A stretch of DNA of 64,000 bases from Pseudomonas putida (GCF_028682395.1 NZ_JANHLC010000008.1:62001-126000); one strand, 5' to 3'; shown: positions 16,286 to 26,256, numbered from the stretch's first letter. The notes: generated by a model not told the origin, from the letters alone. Translations and numbers: made by a program.

Positions 16286-17467
16286 ATGAACACTCACACC
16301 AACCCGGCCATCAACGCCAATGTGGTGCACGAATCCGAAGCCCAGCGCCAGCATGCCCGGGTCAAGATCCCGGCCAAACTGCGCTTCTTCGCCAGCGCCG
16401 GCCAGCCGCTGGAAGTTCGGGTCCAAGACCTGTCCGCCGGCGGCCTGAGCTTCAACGCCCCAGGCCAGCCGCTGACCGTGGGTGAGGTGCACAAAGGTCG
16501 CCTGCAGTTTGTGATCGATAACCTGGGCCTGGCCATGGACGTGGAGTTGCAGGTGCGTTCCTACGACCGCCAGAGCGGTCGCGTCGGTTGCCAGTTCCAG
16601 AACCTGGAGCAGCAGGATATCGCCACCCTGCGCCATCTCATCACCTCCCACCTGAGCGGCGATATCGTCAGCATGGGCGATGTCCTGGCGACCCTGCAGC
16701 GTGACAACTTCACCAAGGCGCGCAAGGTCAAGGACGGCGGCAGCGGCATGACCCCCTTCGGCCGTCTACGGGCCGTGACCTTCAGCCTGGGGATCTTTGT
16801 CGTCGGCCTGGCCGCCTTCGGTTTTATCTTCAAATCGGTGTACGGCATGTACTTTGTCAGCCACGCCCAGGCCGCCCTGGTCAGCGTGCCCGGAATGAAC
16901 GTCACCATGCCCCGCGACGGCACCGTGCAAAGCCTGATCAAGGCCGATGGCGTGGCGGCCAAGGGCGCACCGCTGGCGACGTTCAGCACCAGCATGCTTG
17001 ATGTGCTCAAGGGCCATCTGGACGAAGACCAACTGGCCCCCGCCAAGGTCGAGGAGCTATTCGGCAAGCAGATGACCGGCACCCTCACCTCGCCCTGCGA
17101 CTGCACCGTGGTCCAGCAACGCGTGGCCGACGGCCAGTACGCCAGCAAGGGCGATGTGATCTTCCAACTGGTGCCGCGCAACAGCGAGGCCAATATCGAC
17201 GCACGCTTCACCTATCGCCAATTCGCCGATGTACGCCCCGGCACCCGCGTCAACTTCCAGGTCGCCGGCGACGACGAATTCCGCCAGGGCCGCATCGTCA
17301 GCAGCAACAGCCTCAACAGTGACGATCTGTCGGCGGATATCCGCGTGCGCATCCAGCCCGACGAGCCGCTGGACAGCGCCCTGGCCGGACGGCCGGTGGA
17401 AGTGCACAGCGATCGCGGCCCATCCCTCGACTGGCTGATCGACAAAGCCATGGCCGCAGGTCTGTGA
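16286..17467 (+). CDS. alg44: Alg44, c-di-GMP receptor of alginate polymerisation
   Basis: The 393-residue protein has an N-terminal cytoplasmic PilZ domain (about 18-118) with the c-di-GMP motifs QRQHAR and DLSAGGLSF, one TM helix around residues 167-188 (TFSLGIFVVGLAAFGFIF), and a periplasmic HlyD/membrane-fusion-like domain (TSPCDCTVVQQ, NFQVAGDDEF). It activates Alg8 on binding c-di-GMP and links the polymerase to the periplasmic scaffold. It lies 53 bases after alg8; algK starts 2 bases after its stop. Confidence 0.97.
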   Translation: MNTHTNPAINANVVHESEAQRQHARVKIPAKLRFFASAGQPLEVRVQDLSAGGLSFNAPGQPLTVGEVHKGRLQFVIDNLGLAMDVELQVRSYDRQSGRVGCQFQNLEQQDIATLRHLITSHLSGDIVSMGDVLATLQRDNFTKARKVKDGGSGMTPFGRLRAVTFSLGIFVVGLAAFGFIFKSVYGMYFVSHAQAALVSVPGMNVTMPRDGTVQSLIKADGVAAKGAPLATFSTSMLDVLKGHLDEDQLAPAKVEELFGKQMTGTLTSPCDCTVVQQRVADGQYASKGDVIFQLVPRNSEANIDARFTYRQFADVRPGTRVNFQVAGDDEFRQGRIVSSNSLNSDDLSADIRVRIQPDEPLDSALAGRPVEVHSDRGPSLDWLIDKAMAAGL

Positions 17468-17469
17468 CC

Positions 17470-18876
17470 ATGATGCGCCCCTCGGTCCACCTCACCCCAA
17501 GGCTGCTGCTGCCCCTGGCCGCAGCGATGGCCCTGGCCGGCTGTGCCGGCCTGCCCGACCAGCGCCTGGCCAATGAAGCACTCAAGCGCGGCGACACCGC
17601 CCTGGCCGAACAGAACTACCGCAAGCTCGCCGAACTGGGCTACAGCGAGGCCCAGGTCGGCCTCGCCGATATCCAGGTGCAAAGCCGCGATCCGGCCCAA
17701 GTCCGCCAGGCCGAGGCCACCTATCGCGCCGCGGCCGATACCTCGCCCCGGGCCCAGGCCCGCCTCGGTCGCCTGCTTGCGGCCAAGCCTGGCGCCAGCC
17801 CCGAGGAACAGCATGAAGCCGAAGGCCTGCTCAAGCGCGCCTTTGCCCAGGGCGAAGGCAACACCCTGATTCCCCTGGCCATGCTGTACCTGCAACACCC
17901 CAACAGCTTTCCCAACGTCGACGCCCAGCAGAAGATCAGCCAGTGGCGCGCCAACGGCTACCCCGAGGCCGGCCTGGCCCAGGTCCTGCTGTACCGCACC
18001 CAGGGTACTTACGACCAGCATCTGGACGCAGTGGAAAGCATCTGCCGCAGCGCACTGGCCAGCACGGATATCTGCTACGTCGAGCTGGCGACCGTCTACC
18101 AGAAACGCCAACAGCCGGACCGTCAGGCCGAGCTGCTCAAGCAACTGCAAGGCGCCTACAGTCGCGGTACCGTCAGTGCCCAGCGGATGGACAGCGTGGC
18201 CCGAGTCCTGGGCGACGCGACGCTGGGCGCGCCGGACGCGAAAACCGCCCAGCAGATGCTGGAGCAGATCGCCCCCGGCTACCCGGCCGCATGGGTCAGC
18301 CTGGCGCAACTGCTCTATGACTTCCCCGACCTGGGCGATGTCGACACGATGCTCGAATACCTGGACAACGGCCGTGCCGCCGACCAGCCGCGTGCCGAAC
18401 TGCTGCTGGGCAAGCTCTACTACGAAGGCAAATGGGTACCGGCCGACGCCCGCCAGGCCGAGGCGCACTTCAAGCAGGCGCTGGGCCAGGAGGTGGCTGC
18501 CGATTACTACCTTGGGCAGATCTATCGCCGTGGCTACCTGGGCCAGGTCGAGCCGCAGAAAGCCCTCGACCATCTGCTGACTGCCGCCCGCAACGGCCAG
18601 AACAGCGCCGACTTCGCCATTGCCCAACTGTTCTCCCAGGGCAAGGGCACCCGTGTCGACCCCGTCAACGCCTATGTCTTCAGCCAACTGGCCAAGGTGC
18701 AGAACACCCCGCAGGCCAATGAACTGGCCGCGCAACTGCAAGCCCAACTACCCGTCGAGCGCCAGGCACAGGCCCGCAGCCTGCTGCAACAGGAACAGCA
18801 ACTGCGCACCAGCCTGAGCCAGAACACCCTGCGCCTGCAGGCCCTGCAAGCCGACGAAGGCGAGGAAGCCCTATGA
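17470..18876 (+). CDS. algK: AlgK, outer-membrane lipoprotein scaffold
   Basis: ATG 17470 (or 17473) is chosen; the frame also contains a GTG at 17464 overlapping the alg44 stop. The signal peptide ends in lipobox LAGC, with Cys at about residue 26. The remaining ~440 residues are TPR/Sel1-like helical repeats (for example QAEAHFKQALGQEVAADYYLG and GYSEAQVGLADIQVQ). AlgK localises AlgE and docks AlgX and Alg44 in the trans-envelope complex. Its stop overlaps the algE start in ATGA. Confidence 0.95.
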   Translation: MMRPSVHLTPRLLLPLAAAMALAGCAGLPDQRLANEALKRGDTALAEQNYRKLAELGYSEAQVGLADIQVQSRDPAQVRQAEATYRAAADTSPRAQARLGRLLAAKPGASPEEQHEAEGLLKRAFAQGEGNTLIPLAMLYLQHPNSFPNVDAQQKISQWRANGYPEAGLAQVLLYRTQGTYDQHLDAVESICRSALASTDICYVELATVYQKRQQPDRQAELLKQLQGAYSRGTVSAQRMDSVARVLGDATLGAPDAKTAQQMLEQIAPGYPAAWVSLAQLLYDFPDLGDVDTMLEYLDNGRAADQPRAELLLGKLYYEGKWVPADARQAEAHFKQALGQEVAADYYLGQIYRRGYLGQVEPQKALDHLLTAARNGQNSADFAIAQLFSQGKGTRVDPVNAYVFSQLAKVQNTPQANELAAQLQAQLPVERQAQARSLLQQEQQLRTSLSQNTLRLQALQADEGEEAL

Positions 18877-20396
18877 ACGCCAGCCACGACGTCATCCCGC
18901 ACCCCAACGCCACCCGACGCTTCAGTCTCAGCCAACTGGGCCTGAGCCTGGGCCTGGCACTGATCTGGTCCTGCCCGAGCCTGGCCGCGATGACCGACAG
19001 CAAGCACTTCGGCCTGGAGGTCAAGATCACCGGCCAGTCCGAAGACGACCGCGACCTGGGTACCCTGTCCGGCGGCGACGTCAACGGCCTCGGCCTGGAC
19101 CTGCGCCCCTGGGTCTACGGCGAGCGCGGCCACTGGAGCGCCTACGCCATGGGCCAGGCCGTGACGGCCACCGATATTATCGAGACCGACACCCTGCAGC
19201 AGGCCGGCGATGACACCCAGGCCACGGCCAACGATGACCGTAAGACCAAGAAGAACTACCTGGCACTGCGCGAATTCTGGGTCGGCTACAGCGGCTTTAC
19301 GCCCTACCCCGGCGAGCTCCTCAAGTTCGGCCGCCAACGCCTGCGCAATGACGACGGCCAATGGCGCGACACCAACATCGAGGCCCTGGACTGGACCTTC
19401 GACACCACCCTGTTGCGCGCCGATATCGGCGTGGCCGAACGCTTCAGCGAATACCGCACCGACCTCAAGGAGCTGGCGCCCGAGGACAAGGACCGCCTGC
19501 ACCTGTTCGCCGATGTCTCCGGGCAATGGACGCCAGGACACTGGGTTGGCGTGCGCGCCCACCATACCCATGACGATGGCAAGCTCGATGTCCCACAGCC
19601 AGGCGTAGCCAGCGACCCGCTGGATAAAAAGCAGAATGGCGACCTGACCTGGCTGGGCCTGCAAGCCAACAGCGACGCCTACAACTGGCGCAATACCAAT
19701 CCGGTCAACTACTGGGCCAGCGTCACCGGCATGCGCGGCGAGCGTGATCGCGTCAACCCGCTGGACGGCGACGGCAATCGCCCGCTCGAAGCCAAGCGCA
19801 ATGACAGTCTCAGCGGCTGGGCCACCGACCTGGGCGTGCGCCTGCGCCTCGACCCGCAGTGGCAGGTCGGCGCCGCCTATGCCCGGGCCAGCGCCGAGTA
19901 CGAACAGAACGGCCTGCAAAGCAACCGCTCGAACTACACCGGCACCCGCTCGCGGGTCCATCGCTTCGGCGAAGCCTTTCGCGGCGAAATGAACAATATG
20001 CAGACCGCCACCCTGTTCGGCTCCTGGCAACTGCGCGAGGACTACGACGCCAGCCTGGTCTACCACAAGTTCTGGCGCGTGGACGGCAAGAAAGATGTCG
20101 GCAGCAATGGCATCAACGCCGTGGACAACGACTACGACGATGTCACCGGCGCCCTGCTCTCCAGCACCTCGCTGCCCTTGCGCGACGGCAAGAAAGACCT
20201 GGGCCAGGAGATGGACCTGGTCGTCACCAAATACTTCAAACAGGGCCTGCTGCCCGCCGCGCTCAGCCAATCCATCGACGAGCCGGCCGCCCTGGTGCGC
20301 TTTCGTGGCGGTGTATTCAAGCCCGGCGACGCCTACGGCAAGGACGTCGACTCGTACATGCACCGCGCCTTTATCGACGTGATCTGGCGCTTCTGA
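18873..20396 (+). CDS. algE: AlgE, outer-membrane alginate exporter
   Basis: The 507-residue protein has a signal peptide (cleavage near SLAAM, residues about 33-38) and a beta-barrel of alternating strands, ending with aromatic IDVIWRF as outer-membrane proteins do. AlgE forms an 18-stranded, positively lined pore; the segments ERGHWSAYAMGQAVTATDI and EFWVGYSGFTPYPGELLKFG match the family. Translationally coupled to algK by ATGA. Confidence 0.96.
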   Translation: MNASHDVIPHPNATRRFSLSQLGLSLGLALIWSCPSLAAMTDSKHFGLEVKITGQSEDDRDLGTLSGGDVNGLGLDLRPWVYGERGHWSAYAMGQAVTATDIIETDTLQQAGDDTQATANDDRKTKKNYLALREFWVGYSGFTPYPGELLKFGRQRLRNDDGQWRDTNIEALDWTFDTTLLRADIGVAERFSEYRTDLKELAPEDKDRLHLFADVSGQWTPGHWVGVRAHHTHDDGKLDVPQPGVASDPLDKKQNGDLTWLGLQANSDAYNWRNTNPVNYWASVTGMRGERDRVNPLDGDGNRPLEAKRNDSLSGWATDLGVRLRLDPQWQVGAAYARASAEYEQNGLQSNRSNYTGTRSRVHRFGEAFRGEMNNMQTATLFGSWQLREDYDASLVYHKFWRVDGKKDVGSNGINAVDNDYDDVTGALLSSTSLPLRDGKKDLGQEMDLVVTKYFKQGLLPAALSQSIDEPAALVRFRGGVFKPGDAYGKDVDSYMHRAFIDVIWRF

Positions 20397-20419
20397 TGCG
20401 AGCCGAAAAAGGAGTGCCC

Positions 20420-21994
20420 ATGTTCTATCCAAGCCGACACGGCCGCGTGAACCTGCTGGCCGCTGCGCTGCTGCTGGCCAGCGGCCCGGCCCTGGCCAAT
20501 CTCGAAGCGGCCAAGCCGCCGACCCTGGCCAAGGAGCTGCAACAGGCCAAGACCTACACCGTCAACAGCGCGCCCACCGCGCCCCTGGAAATACCCAAGC
20601 CAGCCCTGCCCGATCTCGACGGCTACACCGCCGAAGCGGTCGCGGCGAAGATCGTGCGCAGCAAAGCCGGCAAGGTCAGCGTGCGCCGGATGATGCAGGA
20701 AGACGCGCTCAAGGACTTTATCGGTGGCGACAACAAGATGGCCGAGTGGGTGGTGCGCCAGGGCGGTATCCCCCAGGCCATTTTCGTCGACGACGGCTAC
20801 GTCAACCTCAAGGAACTGGCCCGCCAGGTCCCCAATAAATACCTGCGCGAGACCGCACCCGGCGTCTACCTGGCCCGCCTGCCCATCGTGGTCGGCCGTC
20901 ACGGCATCCTGGACATCGACCAGCAGACCCGCGAGCTGCGCCTGTCCCAGGAAGGCGGCTCGTTTTTGATCAACGATGGCCAGCTGTTTGTCCGTGACAC
21001 TCAAGTCACCGGCTGGCGCGAGAAGGACAATGGTCCGGCCACCTTCCGCTCGCCCACTGAGTTCCGCCCGTTCCTGCTGGGCTGGGGCGGCACCCAGACC
21101 TATATCGTCAACAGCCGCATGGCCAGCTTCGGCTACGCCAACAGCAAGTCCTATGGCGTGAGCATTTCCCAGTACACGCCGAACATGGCCAAGGTGCTCA
21201 AGCGCGACGAGCCGACCGGCTGGATCATCGGCTCCGAGTTCTCGGACATGTGGTACGGCTTCTACTGCTACGAAACCCGCGACTTCGTGGTCAAGGGCAA
21301 CACCTACCGCGACAACATCGTCTACGGCATCGACCCCCACGACCGCTCCCATGGCCTGATCATCGCCGACAACACCGTGCACGGGACGAAGAAAAAGCAC
21401 GGCATCATCATTTCCCGGGAAGTGAACGACAGCTTTATCTTCAACAACCGCAGCTACGACAACAAGCTTTCGGGCCTGGTGATCGACCGCAACAGCGTCA
21501 ACAACCTGATCGCCGACAACGAGATCTACCGCAACCACACCGACGGCATCACCCTCTACGAGAGCGGTGACAACCTGCTGTGGGGCAACAAGGTCATGGC
21601 CAACCGCCGCCACGGTATTCGCGTGCGCAACAGCGTGAACATCCGCCTCTACGAAAATATCGCCATGGGCAACGGCCTGACCGGCCTCTATGGCCATATC
21701 AAGGACCTGACCGACACCGACCGCGATATCGAACTCGACCCTTTCGATGCCGAGGTTTCGCTGATCGTGGTCGGCGGCGAGCTAGCCGGCAACGGCAGCG
21801 GGCCACTGTCCATCGACTCGCCCCTGAGCGTCGAGCTGTATCGGGTCTCGCTGCTCGCACCGACCAAGGCCAGCGGTATCAGCTTTTCCGGAATCCTTGG
21901 CGAACGCCAGGAAGAGATTCTCGACCTGCTGGTACGCCAGCGCAAAGCCGTGCTGATCGACCCTGTCGAACGCCAGACCGAATTGCAGGACTGA
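20420..21994 (+). CDS. algG: AlgG, poly(beta-D-mannuronate) C5-epimerase
   Basis: ATG 20420 is preferred because AAAAAGGAG lies 5 bases upstream and a signal peptide follows directly (LLAAALLLASGPALA). ATG 20396, overlapping the algE stop, would add eight residues, and the long open frame back to 19859 is an algE shadow. The 524-residue periplasmic protein has a right-handed beta-helix of CASH repeats (VVKGNTYRDNIVYGIDPHDRS, LIADNEIYRNHTDGITLYE). The catalytic histidine sits in DPHDRS near residue 305. It converts mannuronate to guluronate in the polymer and protects it from AlgL. Confidence 0.95.
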   Translation: MFYPSRHGRVNLLAAALLLASGPALANLEAAKPPTLAKELQQAKTYTVNSAPTAPLEIPKPALPDLDGYTAEAVAAKIVRSKAGKVSVRRMMQEDALKDFIGGDNKMAEWVVRQGGIPQAIFVDDGYVNLKELARQVPNKYLRETAPGVYLARLPIVVGRHGILDIDQQTRELRLSQEGGSFLINDGQLFVRDTQVTGWREKDNGPATFRSPTEFRPFLLGWGGTQTYIVNSRMASFGYANSKSYGVSISQYTPNMAKVLKRDEPTGWIIGSEFSDMWYGFYCYETRDFVVKGNTYRDNIVYGIDPHDRSHGLIIADNTVHGTKKKHGIIISREVNDSFIFNNRSYDNKLSGLVIDRNSVNNLIADNEIYRNHTDGITLYESGDNLLWGNKVMANRRHGIRVRNSVNIRLYENIAMGNGLTGLYGHIKDLTDTDRDIELDPFDAEVSLIVVGGELAGNGSGPLSIDSPLSVELYRVSLLAPTKASGISFSGILGERQEEILDLLVRQRKAVLIDPVERQTELQD

Positions 21995-21996
21995 GG

Positions 21997-23439
21997 ATGA
22001 CCACCATGCAACCACATACCATCAAACGGCTCGGCCTCTCGAGCCTGGCCGCCGCCCTGCTGGCCCTGGCCGGTGGAGCCCGCGCCGCCGAGGTCCAGGC
22101 CCCGGCCTTCCATGCCGAACCGTGCTGCAACCTGTGCCCTGCGGCCCATGACGCCAAGAACTACACCACACGCTACCAGCGCAATTTCACCACCCTGGTC
22201 CAGGCCGAGGGCGACTGGCTGTTCCGTACCCAGGAAGACCTGCGCACCGAATTCGACACCAGCCCCGCCGGCTACCGGCGCATGCAGCAACTGCACGATG
22301 CCTTCAAGAGCAAGGGCGTGGAGTTGGTGGTGGTCTACCAACCGACCCGGGGCCTGGTCAACCGCAACAAACTGCTGCCCGCCGAGCGCGAGCGCTATGA
22401 CTACGACAAGGCCCTGAAGAACTACCAGGCGATGCTCATGCGCTTCGCGAAGATGGGCTACTTCGTGCCCGACCTCTCGCCATTGACCAACGAGCAGCAG
22501 GCCCACGATTTCTACTTTCGTGGCGACCAGCACTGGACACCGTATGGCGCCGAGCGCACCGCGAAGATCGTCGCCGAGACCGTGAAGAAAATCCCCGCCT
22601 TCGCCGACATTCCCCGCCGCGAGTTCGAAACCAAGGTCTCCGGGCGCATGGGCAAGACCGGCACCCTGCACAACATGGCCGGGCAACTGTGCGGCAGCAG
22701 CTACGCGATCCAGTACATGGACCAGTTCAGCACCGAGCCCAAGGGCGAGGCCGGCGACGGCGATCTGTTCGGCGACAGCGCCAACCCCGAGATCACCCTG
22801 GTCGGTACCAGCCATAGCGGCAAGAACTACAACTTCTCCGGGTTCCTGGAACAGTACATCGGCGCCGATGTGCTCAATGTCGCCTTCCCCGGCGGTGGCC
22901 TGGAAGGCTCGATGCTGCAGTACCTGGGCAGCGAGGACTTCCAGAAGCACCCGCCCAAGGTGCTGATCTGGGAGTTCTCGCCGCTGTATCGCCTCGACCA
23001 GGAAACCATCTACCGCCAGATGATGGCCCTGCTCGACAACGGCTGCGAAGGCAAACCCAGCCAATTGAGCGCCAGCGCCAAGCTGCAACCGGGCAAGAAC
23101 GAACTGCTGATCAACAGCCAGAACCGCGACCTGCGCAATGCCAGCCATCAGCTCGATATCCGTTTCGCCGACCCATCGGTGAAGACCCTGCAAGCCACCC
23201 TCTGGTACATGAACGGCCGCCACGAGGACATCAAGATCGACAAACCGCAGACCGCCGACACCGACGGGCGCTTCGCCTTCGAACTGCGCACCGACGAAGA
23301 CTGGGCCTCGCAGAACCTGCTGGCCGTGGAAATCCAGGGCCCGCAACCGGGCGCCGAGGCCCAGCAGGTCGAAGCGAAACTGTGTAAACGCAACGTGTTT
23401 CCAGGCACCGGGCAGCGCAATGCCCAGGCCGGGTTATGA
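21997..23439 (+). CDS. algX: AlgX, alginate O-acetyltransferase and scaffold
   Basis: ATG 21997, two bases after the algG stop, gives 480 residues; a second ATG at 22006 is possible. After a signal peptide (SSLAAALLALAGGARA) comes an SGNH-hydrolase-like domain with GDQHWTPYGAE near residues 175-185 and GTSHSGK, whose serine falls near residue 269, as in P. aeruginosa (D174/H176/S269). A C-terminal carbohydrate-binding module covers about 350-480. AlgX O-acetylates mannuronate in the periplasm and bridges AlgK to the synthase. The N-terminal cysteine cluster CCNLC is typical. Confidence 0.96.
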   Translation: MTTMQPHTIKRLGLSSLAAALLALAGGARAAEVQAPAFHAEPCCNLCPAAHDAKNYTTRYQRNFTTLVQAEGDWLFRTQEDLRTEFDTSPAGYRRMQQLHDAFKSKGVELVVVYQPTRGLVNRNKLLPAERERYDYDKALKNYQAMLMRFAKMGYFVPDLSPLTNEQQAHDFYFRGDQHWTPYGAERTAKIVAETVKKIPAFADIPRREFETKVSGRMGKTGTLHNMAGQLCGSSYAIQYMDQFSTEPKGEAGDGDLFGDSANPEITLVGTSHSGKNYNFSGFLEQYIGADVLNVAFPGGGLEGSMLQYLGSEDFQKHPPKVLIWEFSPLYRLDQETIYRQMMALLDNGCEGKPSQLSASAKLQPGKNELLINSQNRDLRNASHQLDIRFADPSVKTLQATLWYMNGRHEDIKIDKPQTADTDGRFAFELRTDEDWASQNLLAVEIQGPQPGAEAQQVEAKLCKRNVFPGTGQRNAQAGL

Positions 23440-24566
23440 GGACGCCAGCCATGCCCATCCGCACCCTGCTCGCCCCGACACTCCTGGGCCTGGCGATCGT
23501 TGCCGGGACCGCCCAGGCCGCAGCGCCACTGCGCCCACCCCAGGGCTACTTCAGCGCCGTGGAGGCCTTCAAGACCGGCGATTACACCGGACGCTGCGAA
23601 GCCGTGCCCACGCCTTACACCGACAAGCTGCAATTTCGCAGCAAATACGAGGGCTCCGACAAAGCCCGCGCGACGCTCAATCTGCAGTCCGAAAAAGCCT
23701 TTCGCGAGGCCACGGCCGATATCACCACGCTGGAGCGCGGCATCAGCAAGCAGGTGATGCAGTACATGCGCGACGGCCGCCCGCAACAACTGGACTGCAC
23801 CCTGAACTGGCTCACCCGCTGGGCCCAGGCCGACGCCCTGCTGTCCCGGGACTTCAACCATACCGGCAAGTCCATGCGCAAATGGGCCTTGGGCAGCCTG
23901 TCTTCAGCGTACCTGCGCCTGAAGTTCTCCGACTCCCATCCGCTCGCCACGCATCCGGCAGAGGCCCGGCAGATCGAAGCCTGGTTCGCCAAACTGGCCG
24001 AGCAGGTGATCAGCGACTGGGACAACCTGCCCCTGGAAAAAACCAACAACCATTCCTACTGGGCCGCCTGGTCGGTCATGGCCACTGCCGTGGCGACTGA
24101 CCGCCGCGACCTGTTCGACTGGGCCGTCAAGGAATACAAGATGGCCGCCAGCCAGGTCGACGACCAGGGCTTCCTGCCCAACGAAATCAAGCGCCAACAG
24201 CGCGCCCTCGCCTATCACAACTATGCCCTGCCACCGCTGGCGATGATCGCCAGCTTTGCCCAGGTCAACGGTGTCGATCTGCGCCCGGAAAACCACGGCG
24301 CCCTGCAACGCCTGGGCGAGCGGGTACTGGCCGGGGTCAAGACACCCGAGGCATTCGAACGCAAGAGCGGCCAGAAACAGGACATGAGCGACCTCAAGGT
24401 CGACAGCAAATTCGCCTGGCTCGAACCCTATTGCAGCCTCTACACCTGCGATGCGCAGGTGCTGGAGCGCAAACACGGCATGCAACCGTTCAAGAGTTTT
24501 CGCCTGGGTGGCGACCTGACCAGGGTCTATGACCCGGCCCATGAAACAAGCAAAAAAGGCGGCTGA
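23436..24566 (+). CDS. algL: AlgL, alginate lyase
   Basis: ATG 23436 overlaps the algX stop (ATGA) and gives 376 residues, matching the P. aeruginosa signal-peptide length; ATG 23451 has a better GAGGA site and may be used. The protein is a periplasmic polysaccharide lyase family 5 alpha/alpha barrel with DDFNHTGKSMRKWALG-like DFNHTGKSMRKWALG, the catalytic NNHSYWAAWSVM, and RALAYHNYALPPLAMI, which carries the catalytic tyrosine. It cleaves mannuronate-rich alginate by beta-elimination and clears polymer that escapes into the periplasm. Confidence 0.96.
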   Translation: MRTPAMPIRTLLAPTLLGLAIVAGTAQAAAPLRPPQGYFSAVEAFKTGDYTGRCEAVPTPYTDKLQFRSKYEGSDKARATLNLQSEKAFREATADITTLERGISKQVMQYMRDGRPQQLDCTLNWLTRWAQADALLSRDFNHTGKSMRKWALGSLSSAYLRLKFSDSHPLATHPAEARQIEAWFAKLAEQVISDWDNLPLEKTNNHSYWAAWSVMATAVATDRRDLFDWAVKEYKMAASQVDDQGFLPNEIKRQQRALAYHNYALPPLAMIASFAQVNGVDLRPENHGALQRLGERVLAGVKTPEAFERKSGQKQDMSDLKVDSKFAWLEPYCSLYTCDAQVLERKHGMQPFKSFRLGGDLTRVYDPAHETSKKGG

Positions 24567-24580
24567 TACACCCGCACCTG

Positions 24581-24614
24581 CGCTGTAGGCGCGAAGCCGT
24601 TCGCGCCTACAGCG
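24581..24614. repeat. Perfect 15-bp REP-type hairpin between algL and algI
   Basis: CGCTGTAGGCGCGAA (24581-24595) and TTCGCGCCTACAGCG (24600-24614) form a perfect stem with tetraloop GCCG. The TAGGCGC core is shared with the larger repeat at 36522-36646. It is followed by a G-rich tract (24639-24660) with runs of six and seven G. No U-tract, so the operon can read through. It lies in the 131-base algL-algI gap, one of the two longest gaps inside the operon. Confidence 0.8.
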
Positions 24615-24697
24615 ATAACAGGCATGCGGCCCTCGATTTTGCGGGGGGTTTGGGGGGGCTGTGCCCCTGTCTACTTGAGTCAAACGGAGAGATCAGG

Positions 24698-26245
24698 ATG
24701 GTTTTCTCGTCCAACGTGTTCTTGTTCCTGTTCCTGCCGATTTTCCTCGGCTTGTATTACCTGAGCGGGCAACGCTATCGCAATCTACTGCTGCTGATCG
24801 CCAGTTACGTGTTCTATGCCTGGTGGCGGGTGGACTTCCTCGCGCTGTTCGCTGCCGTCACCCTGTGGAACTACTGGATCGGCCTCAAAGTCGGGGCCGC
24901 CGGGGTGCGCACCCAGCCGGCCCAGCGCTGGCTATTGCTCGGCGTGGGCGTCGACCTGTGCATCCTGGGCTACTTCAAGTACGCCAATTTCGGGGTCGAC
25001 AGCCTCAACGCCATCATGACGTCCATGGGCCTGGAGCCCTTTATCCTGACCCACGTGCTGCTGCCGATCGGGATCTCGTTCTATATCTTCGAGTCCATCA
25101 GCTACATCATCGACGTCTATCGCGGCGACACGCCGGCAACCCGCAACCTGATCGACTTCGCCGCCTTTGTCGCCATCTTCCCCCACCTGATCGCCGGCCC
25201 GGTCCTGCGTTTTCGCGACCTGGCCGACCAGTTCAACAACCGCACCCATACCCTCGACAAGTTCTCCGAGGGCGCCACGCGCTTCATGCAGGGCTTTATC
25301 AAGAAGGTCTTTATCGCCGACACCCTGGCGGTGGTGGCCGACCACTGCTTCGCCCTGCAAAACCCCAGCACCGGCGATGCCTGGCTCGGCGCACTGGCCT
25401 ACACCGCCCAGCTGTACTTCGACTTCTCCGGCTACAGCGACATGGCCATCGGCCTGGGGCTGATGATGGGCTTTCGCTTTATGGAGAACTTCAAGCAGCC
25501 CTACATCAGCCAATCGATCACCGAATTCTGGCGGCGCTGGCATATCAGCCTGTCCACCTGGCTGCGCGACTACCTGTACATCACCCTGGGCGGCAACCGT
25601 GGCAGCCGGTTCGCCACCTACCGCAACCTGTTCCTGACCATGCTGCTCGGCGGCCTGTGGCACGGCGCCAATATCACCTACATCATCTGGGGCGCCTGGC
25701 ACGGGATCTGGCTGGCAATTGAAAAGGCCCTGGGCCTCAACACCACGCCACGACGTTTCAACCCGGTCCGCTGGGCGCTGACCTTCCTGCTGGTGGTGAT
25801 GGGCTGGGTGATCTTTCGCGCGGAAAACCTGCACGTGGCCGCCCGGATGTACGGCGCCATGTTCAGCTTTGGCGAATGGTCGCTGTCGGAACTCAACCGC
25901 GCCAACCTCACCGGCCTGCAAGTGGCGACCCTGGTAGTGGCCTACGCCACCCTGGCGTTCTTCGGCCTGCGCGATTTCTACCGTGACCGCCCTGTGGATA
26001 AGACCACCAGTGATGGCCCGGCCACCGCTCAACCAGGGCTGATCAAGGCTGTGCCGGGTGATGTTCCGGGCAGTGTTTGTGAGCCCGGCTACAGCGTCGG
26101 CCAGGCCGCCCAGGTACAGCCAGCCTACTGGGTTGCCGACTGGCCACGCTACGCCATGCGCGCCCTCGTACTGCTGCTGTTTGTCGCTTCGATCCTGAAA
26201 CTTTCGGCGCAAAGCTTCTCGCCGTTCCTCTACTTCCAGTTCTGA
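24698..26245 (+). CDS. algI: AlgI, membrane-bound O-acyltransferase for alginate
   Basis: ATG 24698 gives 515 residues starting MVFSSNVFLFLFLPIFLG, as in P. aeruginosa AlgI, with GGAG 8 bases upstream; the frame open to 24650 lacks support. This is a multi-spanning MBOAT protein with the active-site region GGLWHGANITYIIWGAWHG (catalytic His near 322) and ITEFWRRWHISLSTWLRDY. It moves acetyl groups across the inner membrane to AlgJ/AlgX. A variable hydrophilic loop (about residues 432-485, Thr/Ser/Pro/Gly-rich) precedes the last TM helix and is probably lineage-specific. Confidence 0.96.
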   Translation: MVFSSNVFLFLFLPIFLGLYYLSGQRYRNLLLLIASYVFYAWWRVDFLALFAAVTLWNYWIGLKVGAAGVRTQPAQRWLLLGVGVDLCILGYFKYANFGVDSLNAIMTSMGLEPFILTHVLLPIGISFYIFESISYIIDVYRGDTPATRNLIDFAAFVAIFPHLIAGPVLRFRDLADQFNNRTHTLDKFSEGATRFMQGFIKKVFIADTLAVVADHCFALQNPSTGDAWLGALAYTAQLYFDFSGYSDMAIGLGLMMGFRFMENFKQPYISQSITEFWRRWHISLSTWLRDYLYITLGGNRGSRFATYRNLFLTMLLGGLWHGANITYIIWGAWHGIWLAIEKALGLNTTPRRFNPVRWALTFLLVVMGWVIFRAENLHVAARMYGAMFSFGEWSLSELNRANLTGLQVATLVVAYATLAFFGLRDFYRDRPVDKTTSDGPATAQPGLIKAVPGDVPGSVCEPGYSVGQAAQVQPAYWVADWPRYAMRALVLLLFVASILKLSAQSFSPFLYFQF

Positions 26246-26256
26246 GGGGGCCGACC

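Noticed and set aside
18672..20432. 586-residue minus-strand frame opposite algE
   Set aside because: Val/Ala/Gly-rich shadow translation; algE on the plus strand is unambiguous.
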